DNA of 51,655 nucleotides from Enterovirga sp. (lineage in GTDB: Bacteria > Pseudomonadota > Alphaproteobacteria > Rhizobiales > Beijerinckiaceae), in the NCBI RefSeq assembly GCF_028290205.1, contig NZ_JAQGKF010000168.1, positions 1-51,655 on the forward strand. Direction: 5' to 3'. Every line of letters starts with the position of its first letter. Positions within the stretch are counted from its first letter, which is position 1. Below, piece after piece: positions 16,185-24,229 of this stretch. The notes beneath the pieces are model-generated. The model was not told the DNA's origin, made no database searches, and saw only the letters and a program-made list of their open reading frames with translations. The position numbers and the translations under genes are program-made.

Positions 16185-16809
16185 TCAGGGCGGCGACCTC
16201 GGCCCGCAGCACCGGCAGGAGTTCCGCCTCGAACCAGGGATGGCGCTTGAGCCAGCTCGAATTGCGCCAGGACGGGTGTGGCAGCGGCAGCAACCGGGGC
16301 CGGCGGGGCTCGGCCAGGATCTCCCGCCAGCGCGTGACCGTGCCCGTCAGGCTGCCGGCGCCGCCGAGATGCCAACGCTGGGCGTGCAGGCCAATCAACA
16401 GCACGAGGTCCAGGCGCGGCAGGGCCGCGAGCATCGGGGCCCGCCAGAGCGGCGCGCATTCCCGACGGGGCGGCAGATCGCCCCCCTGACGGTCGTGACC
16501 CGGAAAGCAGAAGCCCATGGGCACGATCGCGACGCGGTCCGGATCGTAGAAGCGCGACTCGGTCAGGGCGAGCCAGTGCCGCAGCCGCGCACCCGACGGA
16601 TCGTGGAACGGCACGCCGCTGCGATGGGCCCGGACGCCGGGGGCCGGGCTGGCGATCAGCAGGCGGGCCCTGCCGCTGCCCTGAAAGATCGGCCGCGGCT
16701 CGTGCGGCAAGGCGGGGCCGCGCGCCGGGCGCTCGCGACAGACCCGGCAGCAGAGAAGCCGCGTCCCGAGCGATTCGAAGGTCTCAGAGGTCGTGCACGA
16801 GCCCGTCAT
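16159..16809 (-). CDS. Uracil-DNA glycosylase superfamily protein with Fe-S cysteines
   Basis: 216-residue member of the uracil-DNA glycosylase superfamily (COG1573-like), which removes damaged bases from DNA. Four cysteines are spaced as in 4Fe-4S family members: C21-X2-C24 at the N-terminus and C101-X16-C118. Motif 1 reads SPAPGVRAHRSGVPFHDPSG (about 54-73) and motif 2 reads LPHPSWRN (about 176-183). The first motif differs from the usual GEAPG or GQAPG by having SPAPG, so the catalytic residue is uncertain. The start overlaps the end of the metallo-hydrolase gene by 26 bases, so the two are co-transcribed with the GST gene. Confidence 0.85.
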   Translation of the reverse strand: MTGSCTTSETFESLGTRLLCCRVCRERPARGPALPHEPRPIFQGSGRARLLIASPAPGVRAHRSGVPFHDPSGARLRHWLALTESRFYDPDRVAIVPMGFCFPGHDRQGGDLPPRRECAPLWRAPMLAALPRLDLVLLIGLHAQRWHLGGAGSLTGTVTRWREILAEPRRPRLLPLPHPSWRNSSWLKRHPWFEAELLPVLRAEVAALTGSPGPSG

Positions 16810-17527
16810 GGGCGACCAGGAAGCCGCAGGCGCGCGCTTCGTCGATGCGGCCGAGCATCGCGGGGCTCATATGGGTCAGCATGATGTGCTCGGTCCGGAA
16901 GTGCCGCCGGTTGGCATCGAGCGTCTGCAGCGCGCCGTGGCCGTGGGGGTCGCCGTCCGGCATGAAGCACTCGACGATGAACAGATCCGCCCCGTCCGCG
17001 ATGCTGAGCAGCGCCTCCGTCCAGGCGGTGTCGCCCGAAAAGGCCAGGAGCTTGCCGCCGCACTGCATCCTGATGCCGGTGGCGGGCGCGCCGGACGGGT
17101 GATCGACTTCCTGCGACTCGATGGTGAGGTCCGCAATCCGCAACGGCTCACCGCAGGGCAGGTCGACGAAGGCGAGCGGAAAGCGCCAGGGCAGCGTGGA
17201 GGAACCCGGAAAAAACACCTCGAGCGCGGCCATGACCCGCTCCTCCGTCCCGACCGGCCCGACGATGGTGAGCGGCCGCTCGCGCCGACGCTGGAACTGA
17301 GCATCCAGCAGGAGAAACGGCAGCCCGCCGAAATGGTCCCCATGCAGGTGGGTGAGGACGATGGCGTCCAGCCGCTCGTGATCCAGATCGGCGCGCTTCA
17401 GCTCGACCAGCGTGGTCGCGCCGAAATCGAGGGCCACGGTCGTGGCGCCGCATTCCACCCAGAAGCAGGTATTGGCGCGGCCGCCGGACCCGAAGGCGTC
17501 GCCGCAGCCGATCACGCGCAGCCGCAT
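16784..17527 (-). CDS. MBL-fold metallo-hydrolase
   Basis: Metallo-beta-lactamase-fold hydrolase of the RNase Z/PhnP-like group, 247 residues from the ATG at 17527. The metal-binding motif THLHGDHFGGLPF (about 57-69) is intact. GDTAWTEALL near residue 160 gives the bridging Asp, and THMSPA near 223 the last His. The start is 2 bases after the GST stop codon, and a longer frame upstream overlaps the GST gene and looks unlike the family. The substrate is unknown; it sits between a GST and a DNA glycosylase, which may point to a repair or detoxification role. Confidence 0.88.
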   Translation of the reverse strand: MRLRVIGCGDAFGSGGRANTCFWVECGATTVALDFGATTLVELKRADLDHERLDAIVLTHLHGDHFGGLPFLLLDAQFQRRRERPLTIVGPVGTEERVMAALEVFFPGSSTLPWRFPLAFVDLPCGEPLRIADLTIESQEVDHPSGAPATGIRMQCGGKLLAFSGDTAWTEALLSIADGADLFIVECFMPDGDPHGHGALQTLDANRRHFRTEHIMLTHMSPAMLGRIDEARACGFLVAHDGLVHDL

Positions 17528-17528
17528 G

Positions 17529-18140
17529 TCAGGCGGTCGCGCTCGGCCGCCGGGACACGGCCGCGTGCCATCTCTGGACATGGTAGAGGCCAGCCGGCAT
17601 CGGCAACTTCGGCAGCCGCATGAAGTCGACCGCCACGAGGCCGGTGATGTCGGCCACCGAGAAGCTGTCGCCGGCAGCGAATTCGTGGTCGGCGAGGTGG
17701 CGGTCGAGCAGGCCCAGAAAGCTCTCGACCTTGGCCCTGTTCGCCTCGCCCCAGGCGGCCACCTGGGGCACCTCGAGCTCGACCATGAACGGGTGGGTGT
17801 GGCGGAACACGGCCGCGACCGCGCCCAGAAGCTCGAATTCGAGCCGGCGCTGCCACATCTCCACCCTGGCCTGCTCCAGGGCCGAGCGCCCGAACAGCGC
17901 AGGCGCGGGCTGCACCGCCTCGAAATAGCGGCAGATGGCGATGGATTCGGAGATCACCGCGCCGTCGTCGAGCAGCAGGGTCGGGACCCGCTGCAGCGGG
18001 TTCAGCGTCGTGAAGGCGGCCGATTTGTGCTCGCGCTTGGCGATGTCGACCTCCGCCAGAGGAACGGTGATGCCTTTCTCGGCGAGGAAGATCCTGACCC
18101 GCCGCGGGTTGGGCGCGCGGCCCCCGTCGTAAAGTTTCAA
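17529..18140 (-). CDS. Glutathione S-transferase family protein
   Basis: Cytoplasmic thioredoxin-fold transferase, 203 residues. The N-terminal glutathione-binding domain has KLYDGGRAPNPRRVRIFLAEKG and the conserved RVPTLLLDDGAVISESIAI, with the cis-Pro and Glu-Ser pair that bind glutathione. The helical C-terminal domain carries SVADITGLVAVDF. The start is taken as the TTG at 18140, which lies 8 bases after GGGAGG; a GTG at 18149 directly abuts the GGGAGG and is less likely. It leads an operon with the metallo-hydrolase and glycosylase genes. Confidence 0.9.
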   Translation of the reverse strand: MKLYDGGRAPNPRRVRIFLAEKGITVPLAEVDIAKREHKSAAFTTLNPLQRVPTLLLDDGAVISESIAICRYFEAVQPAPALFGRSALEQARVEMWQRRLEFELLGAVAAVFRHTHPFMVELEVPQVAAWGEANRAKVESFLGLLDRHLADHEFAAGDSFSVADITGLVAVDFMRLPKLPMPAGLYHVQRWHAAVSRRPSATA

Positions 18141-18207
18141 GCGCGTCACCTCCCGCTGAGCGCGCGGCCGCCCACGCGAGCACGACATGCGGGCGAGCCC
18201 GCCCGGC

Positions 18208-18247
18208 CTGCAAGGAGTTTTGCAGCAGACCGCGTGTGCGCGCACAC
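18208..18247. promoter_or_regulatory. Two inverted repeats upstream of the GST gene
   Basis: CTGCAA and TTGCAG (18208-18213 and 18220-18225) form one repeat around GGAGTT. Nine bases further is a perfect 14-bp palindrome, GTGTGCGCGCACAC (18234-18247). Both lie 68-107 bases upstream of the GST start, in a 115-base gap, and could be operator sites for this operon. The second is alternating purine-pyrimidine. Confidence 0.4.
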
Positions 18248-18255
18248 TTGGCCGG

Positions 18256-18750
18256 TCAGAGCGCCGCGATTCCGTGCTGCCGGCGCCAAGCCGCGGGCCG
18301 ATCGAAGGTCCCTGCCCAGAGTCCGTCGCGGCGCTCGCGCGCCAGGCGCTCCTCCGCCTCGTAGGCGCCAAAGGCGACCGCGAGGCCGCGGCGCACCAGC
18401 GTGGCGCCGACATCCTCGCCGCCAACCCGGCACACGGCGAGGGACCGCCGCCAGCGGTCCTCTCCGGAGATCCGGCAGGACATCTCCGGCCGGGCGAGGT
18501 CGCGGAGCGCATCCCGGGCCACGTCGCCGCAGCGATAGGAAGCCCCGCCGCGATGGCAGAGCTGCGCCAGTTCAGGGGCATCCAGGCCCTTGAGGCGGAT
18601 CCGCACGCCGCCGAGATCGAGCGTGTCGCCATCGACGACCCGAGCCCGGCCCGACACGTCCTCTCCGCGCATCAGGACCGCCAGTCCCGCCAGCGCCGCC
18701 ACGAAGGCGAGGGCCAGCACCATGTCCAGGCTGCGCCGGCCACCCCTCAC
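18256..18750 (-). CDS. Thermonuclease-like (SNase fold) exported protein
   Basis: 164-residue nuclease-fold protein. A membrane or signal helix (about 10-26, MVLALAFVAALAGLAVL) is followed by the SNase core VVDGDTLDLGGVRIRLKGLDAPEL (about 37-60). This keeps the Asp of DGDT, the catalytic Arg of VRIRL and the Asp/Glu of LDAPE, and a late Arg pair in EDRWRRSLAV matches the second catalytic Arg. The GTG start at 18750 has GGGAGG 8 bases upstream. It is probably anchored in or exported across the inner membrane and cleaves nucleic acids. It may be unlinked to the GST operon because of the operator-like gap between them. Confidence 0.88.
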   Translation of the reverse strand: MRGGRRSLDMVLALAFVAALAGLAVLMRGEDVSGRARVVDGDTLDLGGVRIRLKGLDAPELAQLCHRGGASYRCGDVARDALRDLARPEMSCRISGEDRWRRSLAVCRVGGEDVGATLVRRGLAVAFGAYEAEERLARERRDGLWAGTFDRPAAWRRQHGIAAL

Positions 18751-18808
18751 CCCCTGATCCTCCCGAATCGGTGCAGTTGCGTCAGCACGGGATTAACGTT
18801 TCCGAACC

Positions 18809-20401
18809 ATGATGGGAGGAGCCGGAGGCGTGATCCCGGCAGGGCGTTGCGTAACTATGGGCGAGCTCACGGCGCAGATGGTCGAGCGGGGCCGCGACGC
18901 GGTCTCGGCGACCGCCGTGCAGCGCCGGCGGCTGGCCCAGGACATGCGGGCGGCACGCGAGAAGCTGACGTCCTCCAGCGGTCTCGAGCGGACCTTCGAC
19001 TACGAGCTGGTTCGCATCTTCGCCGAGAACCATGGCGGCTCGACGCTGGTGGTGTCGGCGCTGGCGGTGGTCATCGCCGCCGTCGCCACGCTGTGGTTTG
19101 CTTTGCCCCTCGCCGCCTGCTGGCTCGGCCTCGTGCTGGCAGCGCTCGGCCTCAGCTTCGTCCTCTCCCGCAGCTTCCTCCAGCGCGACCCCGACACCGT
19201 CGACCTGCCGGAGTGGCGAAACCGTTTCGCCCTGGTGGAGCTGGTCGTCGGCCTGACCTGGGCCATTGCCGTGCAGGCCTTGGCCCAGATCGACGGCGGC
19301 ACGAACGGCTTCGTCCTCTTCGTGGCCGTGATGGTAGCGGCCGTGACCGCGATGCTGTCCGCCACCATTCCGATCGCGGTCTATCTCGGGGTCGCGCCGC
19401 TCGGTCTCGCGGTCGCGGCCGTGTTCCTGACCGCCCAGAACCTCTCGACCTCGATGCTGGTCGCCATGACGGCGAGCGCGCTCGTGTTCTTTCTGGTGCT
19501 GGCCAACCGGCTTTTCTCCAGCGCCATCACGACCCTCCGGTCACGGGCCGAAAAGGACGCCATGTTCGCCGAGCTCGAGCAGGCGAAGGCGAATTCCGAC
19601 GAGGCGCGGCGGCGGGCGGAGGAGGCAAACCTGGCCAAATCCCGCTTCCTGGCCACCATGAGCCACGAGTTGCGGACGCCGCTCAACGCCATCCTGGGCT
19701 TCTCGGAGGTCATGCAGAACGAGGTCTTCGGCCCGCATACATCCCCATCGTACAAGGAATACTCGGCCGACATCCACGGCAGCGGGCAGCATCTGCTGAC
19801 GCTGATCAACGAGATCCTCGACCTGTCGCGCATCGAGGCCGGCCGCTACGAACTGGCCGAGGAGGCCCTCAAGCTCGCCTGGGTGGTCACCGAATGCCGC
19901 CACATGCTGGCGCTGCGGGCCAAGGCGAAGAACCAGACCGTGCGGGAGCATATGGACCCCTCCCTGCCCCGGCTCTGGGCCGACGAGCGGGCCGTGCGTC
20001 AGATCGTGCTGAACCTCTTGTCCAACGCCATCAAGTTCACGCCGCCCGGCGGCGAGATCGTGATCAAGGTGGGCTGGACCTCGTCCGGCGGCCAGTATGT
20101 CAGCGTCAAGGACACCGGCCCGGGCATCCCGGAGGAGGAGATCCCGGTCGTCATGTCGTCCTTTGGCCGCGGCTCGCTGGCCATCAAGACGGCTGAACAG
20201 GGATCCGGGCTTGGCCTGCCCATCGTGAAGGGGCTCGCCGACCTCCATGGTGGCGGCTTCCAGCTCCGCTCGAAGCCGCGCGAGGGCACCGAGGTCATCG
20301 TCACCTTCCCGGCCGCCCGGGTCATGGACACGCTGGCCCCCGTTGACGTGGTTCAGCGCCAGACGCGGAGCCCGGCGGTCACGTCCAAGGTGGCGGCCTG
20401 A
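18809..20401 (+). CDS. Membrane sensor histidine kinase, PleC/PdhS-like
   Basis: 530-residue inner-membrane sensor kinase. Several membrane helices (about 80-230) form the sensor part, with no periplasmic or PAS domain obvious. A coiled coil (about 250-275) leads to the H-box MSHELRTPLNAILGF (phosphorylated His near 289). The ATPase domain has the N-box LLSNAIKFTPPGG, DTGPGIP, and GSGLGLPIVKGL. The segment between H-box and N-box resembles the PleC/DivJ/PdhS cell-cycle kinases of alphaproteobacteria. The start is uncertain: ATG 18809, GTG 18830 and ATG 18857 are all possible. No response regulator lies next to it, so its partner is elsewhere. Confidence 0.9.
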   Translation: MMGGAGGVIPAGRCVTMGELTAQMVERGRDAVSATAVQRRRLAQDMRAAREKLTSSSGLERTFDYELVRIFAENHGGSTLVVSALAVVIAAVATLWFALPLAACWLGLVLAALGLSFVLSRSFLQRDPDTVDLPEWRNRFALVELVVGLTWAIAVQALAQIDGGTNGFVLFVAVMVAAVTAMLSATIPIAVYLGVAPLGLAVAAVFLTAQNLSTSMLVAMTASALVFFLVLANRLFSSAITTLRSRAEKDAMFAELEQAKANSDEARRRAEEANLAKSRFLATMSHELRTPLNAILGFSEVMQNEVFGPHTSPSYKEYSADIHGSGQHLLTLINEILDLSRIEAGRYELAEEALKLAWVVTECRHMLALRAKAKNQTVREHMDPSLPRLWADERAVRQIVLNLLSNAIKFTPPGGEIVIKVGWTSSGGQYVSVKDTGPGIPEEEIPVVMSSFGRGSLAIKTAEQGSGLGLPIVKGLADLHGGGFQLRSKPREGTEVIVTFPAARVMDTLAPVDVVQRQTRSPAVTSKVAA

Positions 20402-20420
20402 GCGGGACGCGACCGCGGCC

Positions 20421-20450
20421 CTGACGGGCGAGGCTGCTGCGGCCCGTCGG
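20421..20450 (+). terminator. Hairpin after the histidine kinase gene
   Basis: GACGGGC (20423-20429) pairs with GCCCGTC (20442-20448) across a 12-base loop, with two further weaker outer pairs. It lies about 20 bases after the stop codon. No T-run. Confidence 0.35.
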
Positions 20451-20494
20451 CGGTGCGGGATGCGGAACCGCCGAGTTGTGCCTACATCTCGGCC

Positions 20495-20728
20495 ATGACC
20501 GCGATCTCGACCCCCTGCATCGGCGTGTGCCTGATCGACAGCGAGCTGAAGCTCTGCATGGGCTGCGGCCGCACGCGTGACGAGATCGGCGGCTGGCTGC
20601 GCTTCAGCGAACCCGAGCGGCTGCTGATCATGGCCGGCCTGAAGGCCCGGCTGGACGCAGCCAATGGCGAGGCCGACCCGTCCGCGCCGGACGAGGCGGG
20701 GCCTGGCAATTGGCGGGCGGGGCTGTGA
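20495..20728 (+). CDS. DUF1289 small Cys-rich protein
   Basis: 77-residue protein from the ATG at 20495. It carries the DUF1289 pattern: STPCIGVCLID, then LCMGCGRTRDEI, giving four Cys that probably bind a metal or Fe-S centre, then the helix WLRFSEPERLLIM. A longer frame upstream lacks the pattern. Function is unknown, although DUF1289 genes are common in proteobacteria. Its stop overlaps the protease start by 4 bases (GTGA), so the two are coupled. Confidence 0.88.
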   Translation: MTAISTPCIGVCLIDSELKLCMGCGRTRDEIGGWLRFSEPERLLIMAGLKARLDAANGEADPSAPDEAGPGNWRAGL

Positions 20729-21438
20729 TCCGGCCCGCGACCGCCTGTGCCGGCCTCCTCGCAATCGCGGCCTGGGTCCTGGGCACGACCGCGGCTCCGG
20801 CCGAGATTGCCAGGATCCCGGTCCGGGAAGCGGCCTGGCTGCTGGTACTGCTCGCAGCTTTGCTGTGGCTGACCGGCTGGGCCGTGGAGCGCTCGCGGCC
20901 CGGCTGGCGTGATGCCGCCGGCGCGCTCACCATGTGGAGTGTGTTCGTGGCCGGCGCCGCCGCGCTCTACGTCCAGCGCGAGCCGGCCCTGGCGGGTTTG
21001 CGCGAGATCGCAGCCGATGTCGGCTGGGCCAGTGCTCCGGCGCTCTCCGTGACCGGCACGGGCGAAGTCGCCGTGACGCGCCGTCGCGACGGCAGCTTCG
21101 TGATCCCGGGCGAGATCAACGGCCGGTCCACCACCTTTATCTTCGACACGGGCGCGTCCTCCCTGGTGCTCACCGCCGAAACCGCGCAGGCGCTCGGCTT
21201 CGACCTCGACACGCTGCGCTTCCGCATGCCGGTCCAGACCGCGAACGGGCGCGCCTTCGCGGCCCAGGTCACGATCGACCGGCTCGAGATCGGCTCCATC
21301 ACGCTGACGCGCGTCCCGGCCCTGGTCAGCGGACGCGGCCTCCTGCACGGCAACCTGCTCGGCACCTCCGTGCTCGACCGGCTCGAATCCTACGAGGTCC
21401 GGGGAAACCGCCTCGTGCTTCGGGCCGGAAAGGGATAA
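20725..21438 (+). CDS. Membrane-anchored retropepsin-like aspartic protease
   Basis: Clan AA (TIGR02281-like) protease of 237 residues from the GTG at 20725, which overlaps the previous stop. Two or three N-terminal membrane helices (about 8-24, 36-53 and 67-82) are followed by a single retropepsin domain. The active-site motif is FDTGASSLVLT with catalytic Asp141. A late hydrophobic-hydrophobic-Gly segment, LLGTSVLDRL, matches the second family block. As with retroviral enzymes, a single catalytic motif implies that it works as a dimer. Substrate unknown. Confidence 0.88.
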   Translation: MIRPATACAGLLAIAAWVLGTTAAPAEIARIPVREAAWLLVLLAALLWLTGWAVERSRPGWRDAAGALTMWSVFVAGAAALYVQREPALAGLREIAADVGWASAPALSVTGTGEVAVTRRRDGSFVIPGEINGRSTTFIFDTGASSLVLTAETAQALGFDLDTLRFRMPVQTANGRAFAAQVTIDRLEIGSITLTRVPALVSGRGLLHGNLLGTSVLDRLESYEVRGNRLVLRAGKG

Positions 21439-21467
21439 GGCCCGGCCGGACAGCACAGGAGAGCGGC

Positions 21468-22469
21468 GTGGCGGACACGATGACGGTGGTCGAGATCACG
21501 AGCCCGGGCGGACCGGAGGTCCTGAAGCCGGCCACGCGGCCGCGCCCGCGTCCCGGCCGCGGGGAGGTGCTGATCGAGGTCGTGGCCGCCGGCATCAACC
21601 GGCCCGACGCGCTGCAAAGGACCGGCCATTACAACCCGCCCCCGGGCGCGAGCGACATTCCCGGCCTCGAGGTCGCCGGACGGGTGGCCGAACTCGGCGA
21701 GGGCGTCTCCGACTGGAAGGTCGGCGACCGGCTCTGCGCCCTCGTCGCCGGCGGCGGCTACGCCGAATACTGCGTGGCCCCGGCGCCGCAATGCCTGCCG
21801 GTCCCGGACGGCTATTCCCTGCTCGAAGCCGCGGCCATCCCCGAGACCTTCTTCACCGTCTGGACCAACGTGTTCGACCGCGGCCGGCTCGCCCCCGGCG
21901 AGAGCCTGCTGGTGCATGGCGGCTCCTCGGGGATCGGCACCACGGCCATCCAGCTCGGCCGCGCCTTCGGCGCGCGGGTGTTCACCACCGCGGGCAGCCC
22001 CGAGAAATGCGCGGCCTGCCTCGAACTCGGGGCCGAGCGGGCCATCAATTACCGGGACCAGGATTTCGTCGAGATCGTCAAGGAAGCGACCGGCGGGCGC
22101 GGGGTCGACGTGGTGCTCGACATGGTGGGCGGCGATTATGTGCCCCGCTCGATCGCCTGCATGGCCGAGAGCGGTCGCCACGTCTCCATCGCCTTCCTGC
22201 GCGGCATAAAGACGACGATCAATCTCGAGCCGATCATGCGAAAGCGCCTGACCCTGACCGGCTCGACCCTGCGGCCCCGCACGGTCGACGAGAAGGCCGC
22301 CATCGCCCGCTCGCTGCGCGACAAGGTGTGGCCGAAACTGGCGGACCGGTCCGTCCGGCCGGTGATCCACGCCACCTTCCCGCTCGCCGACGCGGCGGGC
22401 GGGCACGCGCTGCTGGAGACGAGCCAGCATATCGGCAAGATCATGCTGAGGGTGCGGGACGAGGCCTGA
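21468..22469 (+). CDS. NAD(P)H quinone oxidoreductase, MDR family (PIG3-like)
   Basis: Medium-chain dehydrogenase/reductase without the catalytic zinc ligands, 333 residues. The opening PGGPEVLKPA, AGINRPDALQRTGHYNPPPGASDIPGLEVAG (split here: AGINRPDALQR, then GHYNPPPG) and the cofactor motif HGGSSGIGTTAIQLG (about 148-162) are typical of the PIG3/TIGR02824 group. The GTG start at 21468 follows AGGAGAG; an ATG at 21480 is too far from it. It reduces quinones in the cytoplasm. It is convergent with the thioesterase gene, with a shared hairpin between them. Confidence 0.9.
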   Translation: MADTMTVVEITSPGGPEVLKPATRPRPRPGRGEVLIEVVAAGINRPDALQRTGHYNPPPGASDIPGLEVAGRVAELGEGVSDWKVGDRLCALVAGGGYAEYCVAPAPQCLPVPDGYSLLEAAAIPETFFTVWTNVFDRGRLAPGESLLVHGGSSGIGTTAIQLGRAFGARVFTTAGSPEKCAACLELGAERAINYRDQDFVEIVKEATGGRGVDVVLDMVGGDYVPRSIACMAESGRHVSIAFLRGIKTTINLEPIMRKRLTLTGSTLRPRTVDEKAAIARSLRDKVWPKLADRSVRPVIHATFPLADAAGGHALLETSQHIGKIMLRVRDEA

Positions 22470-22481
22470 TCGGCCTAGTCC
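22457..22481. terminator. Hairpin overlapping both stop codons of a convergent pair
   Basis: GGACGAGGCC (22457-22466) pairs with GGCCTAGTCC (22472-22481) with one mismatch, around TGATC. It covers the stop codons of both the quinone oxidoreductase and the thioesterase genes and could terminate both. No T-run. Confidence 0.45.
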
Positions 22482-22936
22482 ACCACGCCCGCCTTGCCCT
22501 CGAGCGCCATCATGGTCGCGGTCAGAAGCGCCACCTGAACCCGGCTTCCGTCCGGGTCGAGGCCGAACACCTCGGTCTGAGCGACGGTCAGCGTGCGGCC
22601 GGGCCGCACGACGCGGCCGCATGCGACGAGCCGGGCCGCCTTGGCGGGAGCCAAGAGGTTGATCTTGAACTCGACCGTCAGGATGCCGGTCCCGACCGGC
22701 GCCAGCGTGAGGGTGGCGTAGCCGGCCGCAGAATCGGCGATCGACGTCACCGCTCCGCCATGCACGAAGCCGTGCTGCTGCAGGATCCCCGGGGCGTGCG
22801 GAAGCAGGATGTCGACCTCGCCCGGCTCAACGCGGGCGAGGGACGCCCCGAGCGTCGCCATCAGCGTCTGGCGGGCGAAGCTGGCCCGCACCCGCTCCGC
22901 GAACAGGGGATCGCGCGGCGCGAACACCTCGTTCAC
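22475..22936 (-). CDS. PaaI-type hotdog-fold thioesterase
   Basis: 153-residue acyl-CoA thioesterase of the PaaI/YigI type, acting in the cytoplasm. The helix motif GFVHGGAVTSIADSAAGYATLT (about residues 57-78) carries the catalytic region of the hotdog fold, and VEFKINLLAPAK follows. The GTG start at 22936 overlaps the dusA stop by 4 bases, so it is translated after dusA. The acyl substrate is not predictable. Confidence 0.88.
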   Translation of the reverse strand: MNEVFAPRDPLFAERVRASFARQTLMATLGASLARVEPGEVDILLPHAPGILQQHGFVHGGAVTSIADSAAGYATLTLAPVGTGILTVEFKINLLAPAKAARLVACGRVVRPGRTLTVAQTEVFGLDPDGSRVQVALLTATMMALEGKAGVVD

Positions 22937-23952
22937 GCCGCCCGCTCCAGCCCCGGCTCGCGCGACACCAGCGCGGCCGCCTCGCGGATCGTGTGCAGCC
23001 CGGCGCCGGGCCGCGTGCCGGCCGTAGCGAGGTGGCGCCGGAAGGCGCGCGCGCCGGGCCGCCCGTTGAAGATGCCGAGCAGGTGGCGGGTCATGGACGA
23101 CAGCCGCACGCCTTCGGCGAGCCGCGCCGCGCAATAGGGCTCGAAGCGTTCCAGGGCCTCGAACCCGTCCGCCACCGGGGCCGGCTCGCCAAACAGGAGC
23201 GGGTCCGCATCGAGCAGCAGCGCGGGCTCATGGTAGGCCGCGCGGCCGATCATCACGCCGTCCACATGGGCGAGCTGAGCCTCGGCCCCGGCCAGCGTGG
23301 CGATGCCGCCGTTGATAGCGATCACCCGGTCCGGATAGCTGAGTTTCAGCCGGTGCACGCGGCCGTAATCGAGCGGTGGCACGTCGCGGTTCTCCTTTGG
23401 CGAGAGCCCCTGCAGCCAGGCCTTGCGGGCATGCACCACCAGGTGCGCGGCACCGGCCGCGAACACGCTCTCGGCCATGCGGGACAGCGCCTCCTCGGTG
23501 TCCTGATCGTCCACGCCGAGGCGGCATTTCACCGTGACCGGCACGGCGACGGCCGCGCTCATGGCCGCCACGCAATCGCCGACGAGCCCCGGCTCCCGCA
23601 TCAGGCAGGCGCCGAAGCGGCCGTCCTGCACCCGGTCGGACGGGCAGCCGACATTGAGGTTGATCTCGTCGTAGCCGTGCTCGGCCCCGATACGGGCCGC
23701 AGCCGCCAGCGCCGCCGGTTCGGACCCGCCGAGCTGAAGCGCGACGGGGTGCTCGGCCGGATCGAACCCGATGAGCCGCTCGCGCGGCCCGTGCAGCACG
23801 GCCCCGGTCGTCACCATCTCGCTATACAGCCGCACGCGCCGCGACAGGATGCGGTGGAACACCCGGCAATGCCGGTCGGTCCAATCCATCATCGGTGCGA
23901 CCGACAGGCGCCATGGATTGAACTCGCTCGAAGGTTTCGACCCGCCCGTCAC
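22933..23952 (-). CDS. dusA: tRNA-dihydrouridine synthase DusA
   Basis: FMN enzyme reducing uridine 20/20a in tRNA D-loops, 339 residues. The opening VAPMMDWTDRHCR (about 18-30) and the motif LNVGCPSDRV with catalytic Cys103 are intact. HARKAWLQGLSPKENR is specific for the DusA subfamily. The FMN phosphate region INGGIATL follows. The start is a GTG at 23952. It precedes the thioesterase gene in a two-gene unit; the 277-base gap behind it contains a direct repeat. Confidence 0.95.
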   Translation of the reverse strand: MTGGSKPSSEFNPWRLSVAPMMDWTDRHCRVFHRILSRRVRLYSEMVTTGAVLHGPRERLIGFDPAEHPVALQLGGSEPAALAAAARIGAEHGYDEINLNVGCPSDRVQDGRFGACLMREPGLVGDCVAAMSAAVAVPVTVKCRLGVDDQDTEEALSRMAESVFAAGAAHLVVHARKAWLQGLSPKENRDVPPLDYGRVHRLKLSYPDRVIAINGGIATLAGAEAQLAHVDGVMIGRAAYHEPALLLDADPLLFGEPAPVADGFEALERFEPYCAARLAEGVRLSSMTRHLLGIFNGRPGARAFRRHLATAGTRPGAGLHTIREAAALVSREPGLERAA

Positions 23953-24016
23953 TTAGACCCGCTCGCTCCTGTTCGGTTGCCGGCCCGCTGCCGCCGAAGA
24001 CGCGCCCCAACTCCAG

Positions 24017-24048
24017 CCATGCTGTAGCCCGGAAGCCCATGCTGTAGC
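24017..24048. repeat. Direct repeat CCATGCTGTAGC with a 20-base period
   Basis: CCATGCTGTAGC occurs at 24017-24028 and again at 24037-24048. The spacing of 20 bases is close to two helical turns, putting both copies on one face of the DNA. It lies in the 277-base gap between the divergent dusA and LysR genes, so it may be a regulator-binding site. Confidence 0.4.
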
Positions 24049-24229
24049 GGAGGGGGGCGGCCGTGGGGAAGCATGCGGGCGCCCCGCGGCGATCTTGAGG
24101 CGCCGCTGCCGGAAGCCGTCTTGCGCCGAAGAGGCGCGGCCACGCGGCACGCCTCAGCCTTCCGGGAGCGAGTTCCGGCCCGGGTGAATTCGCGTTACTC
24201 GCATTCCGGGCTGCCGAGACCGTGTGTTC

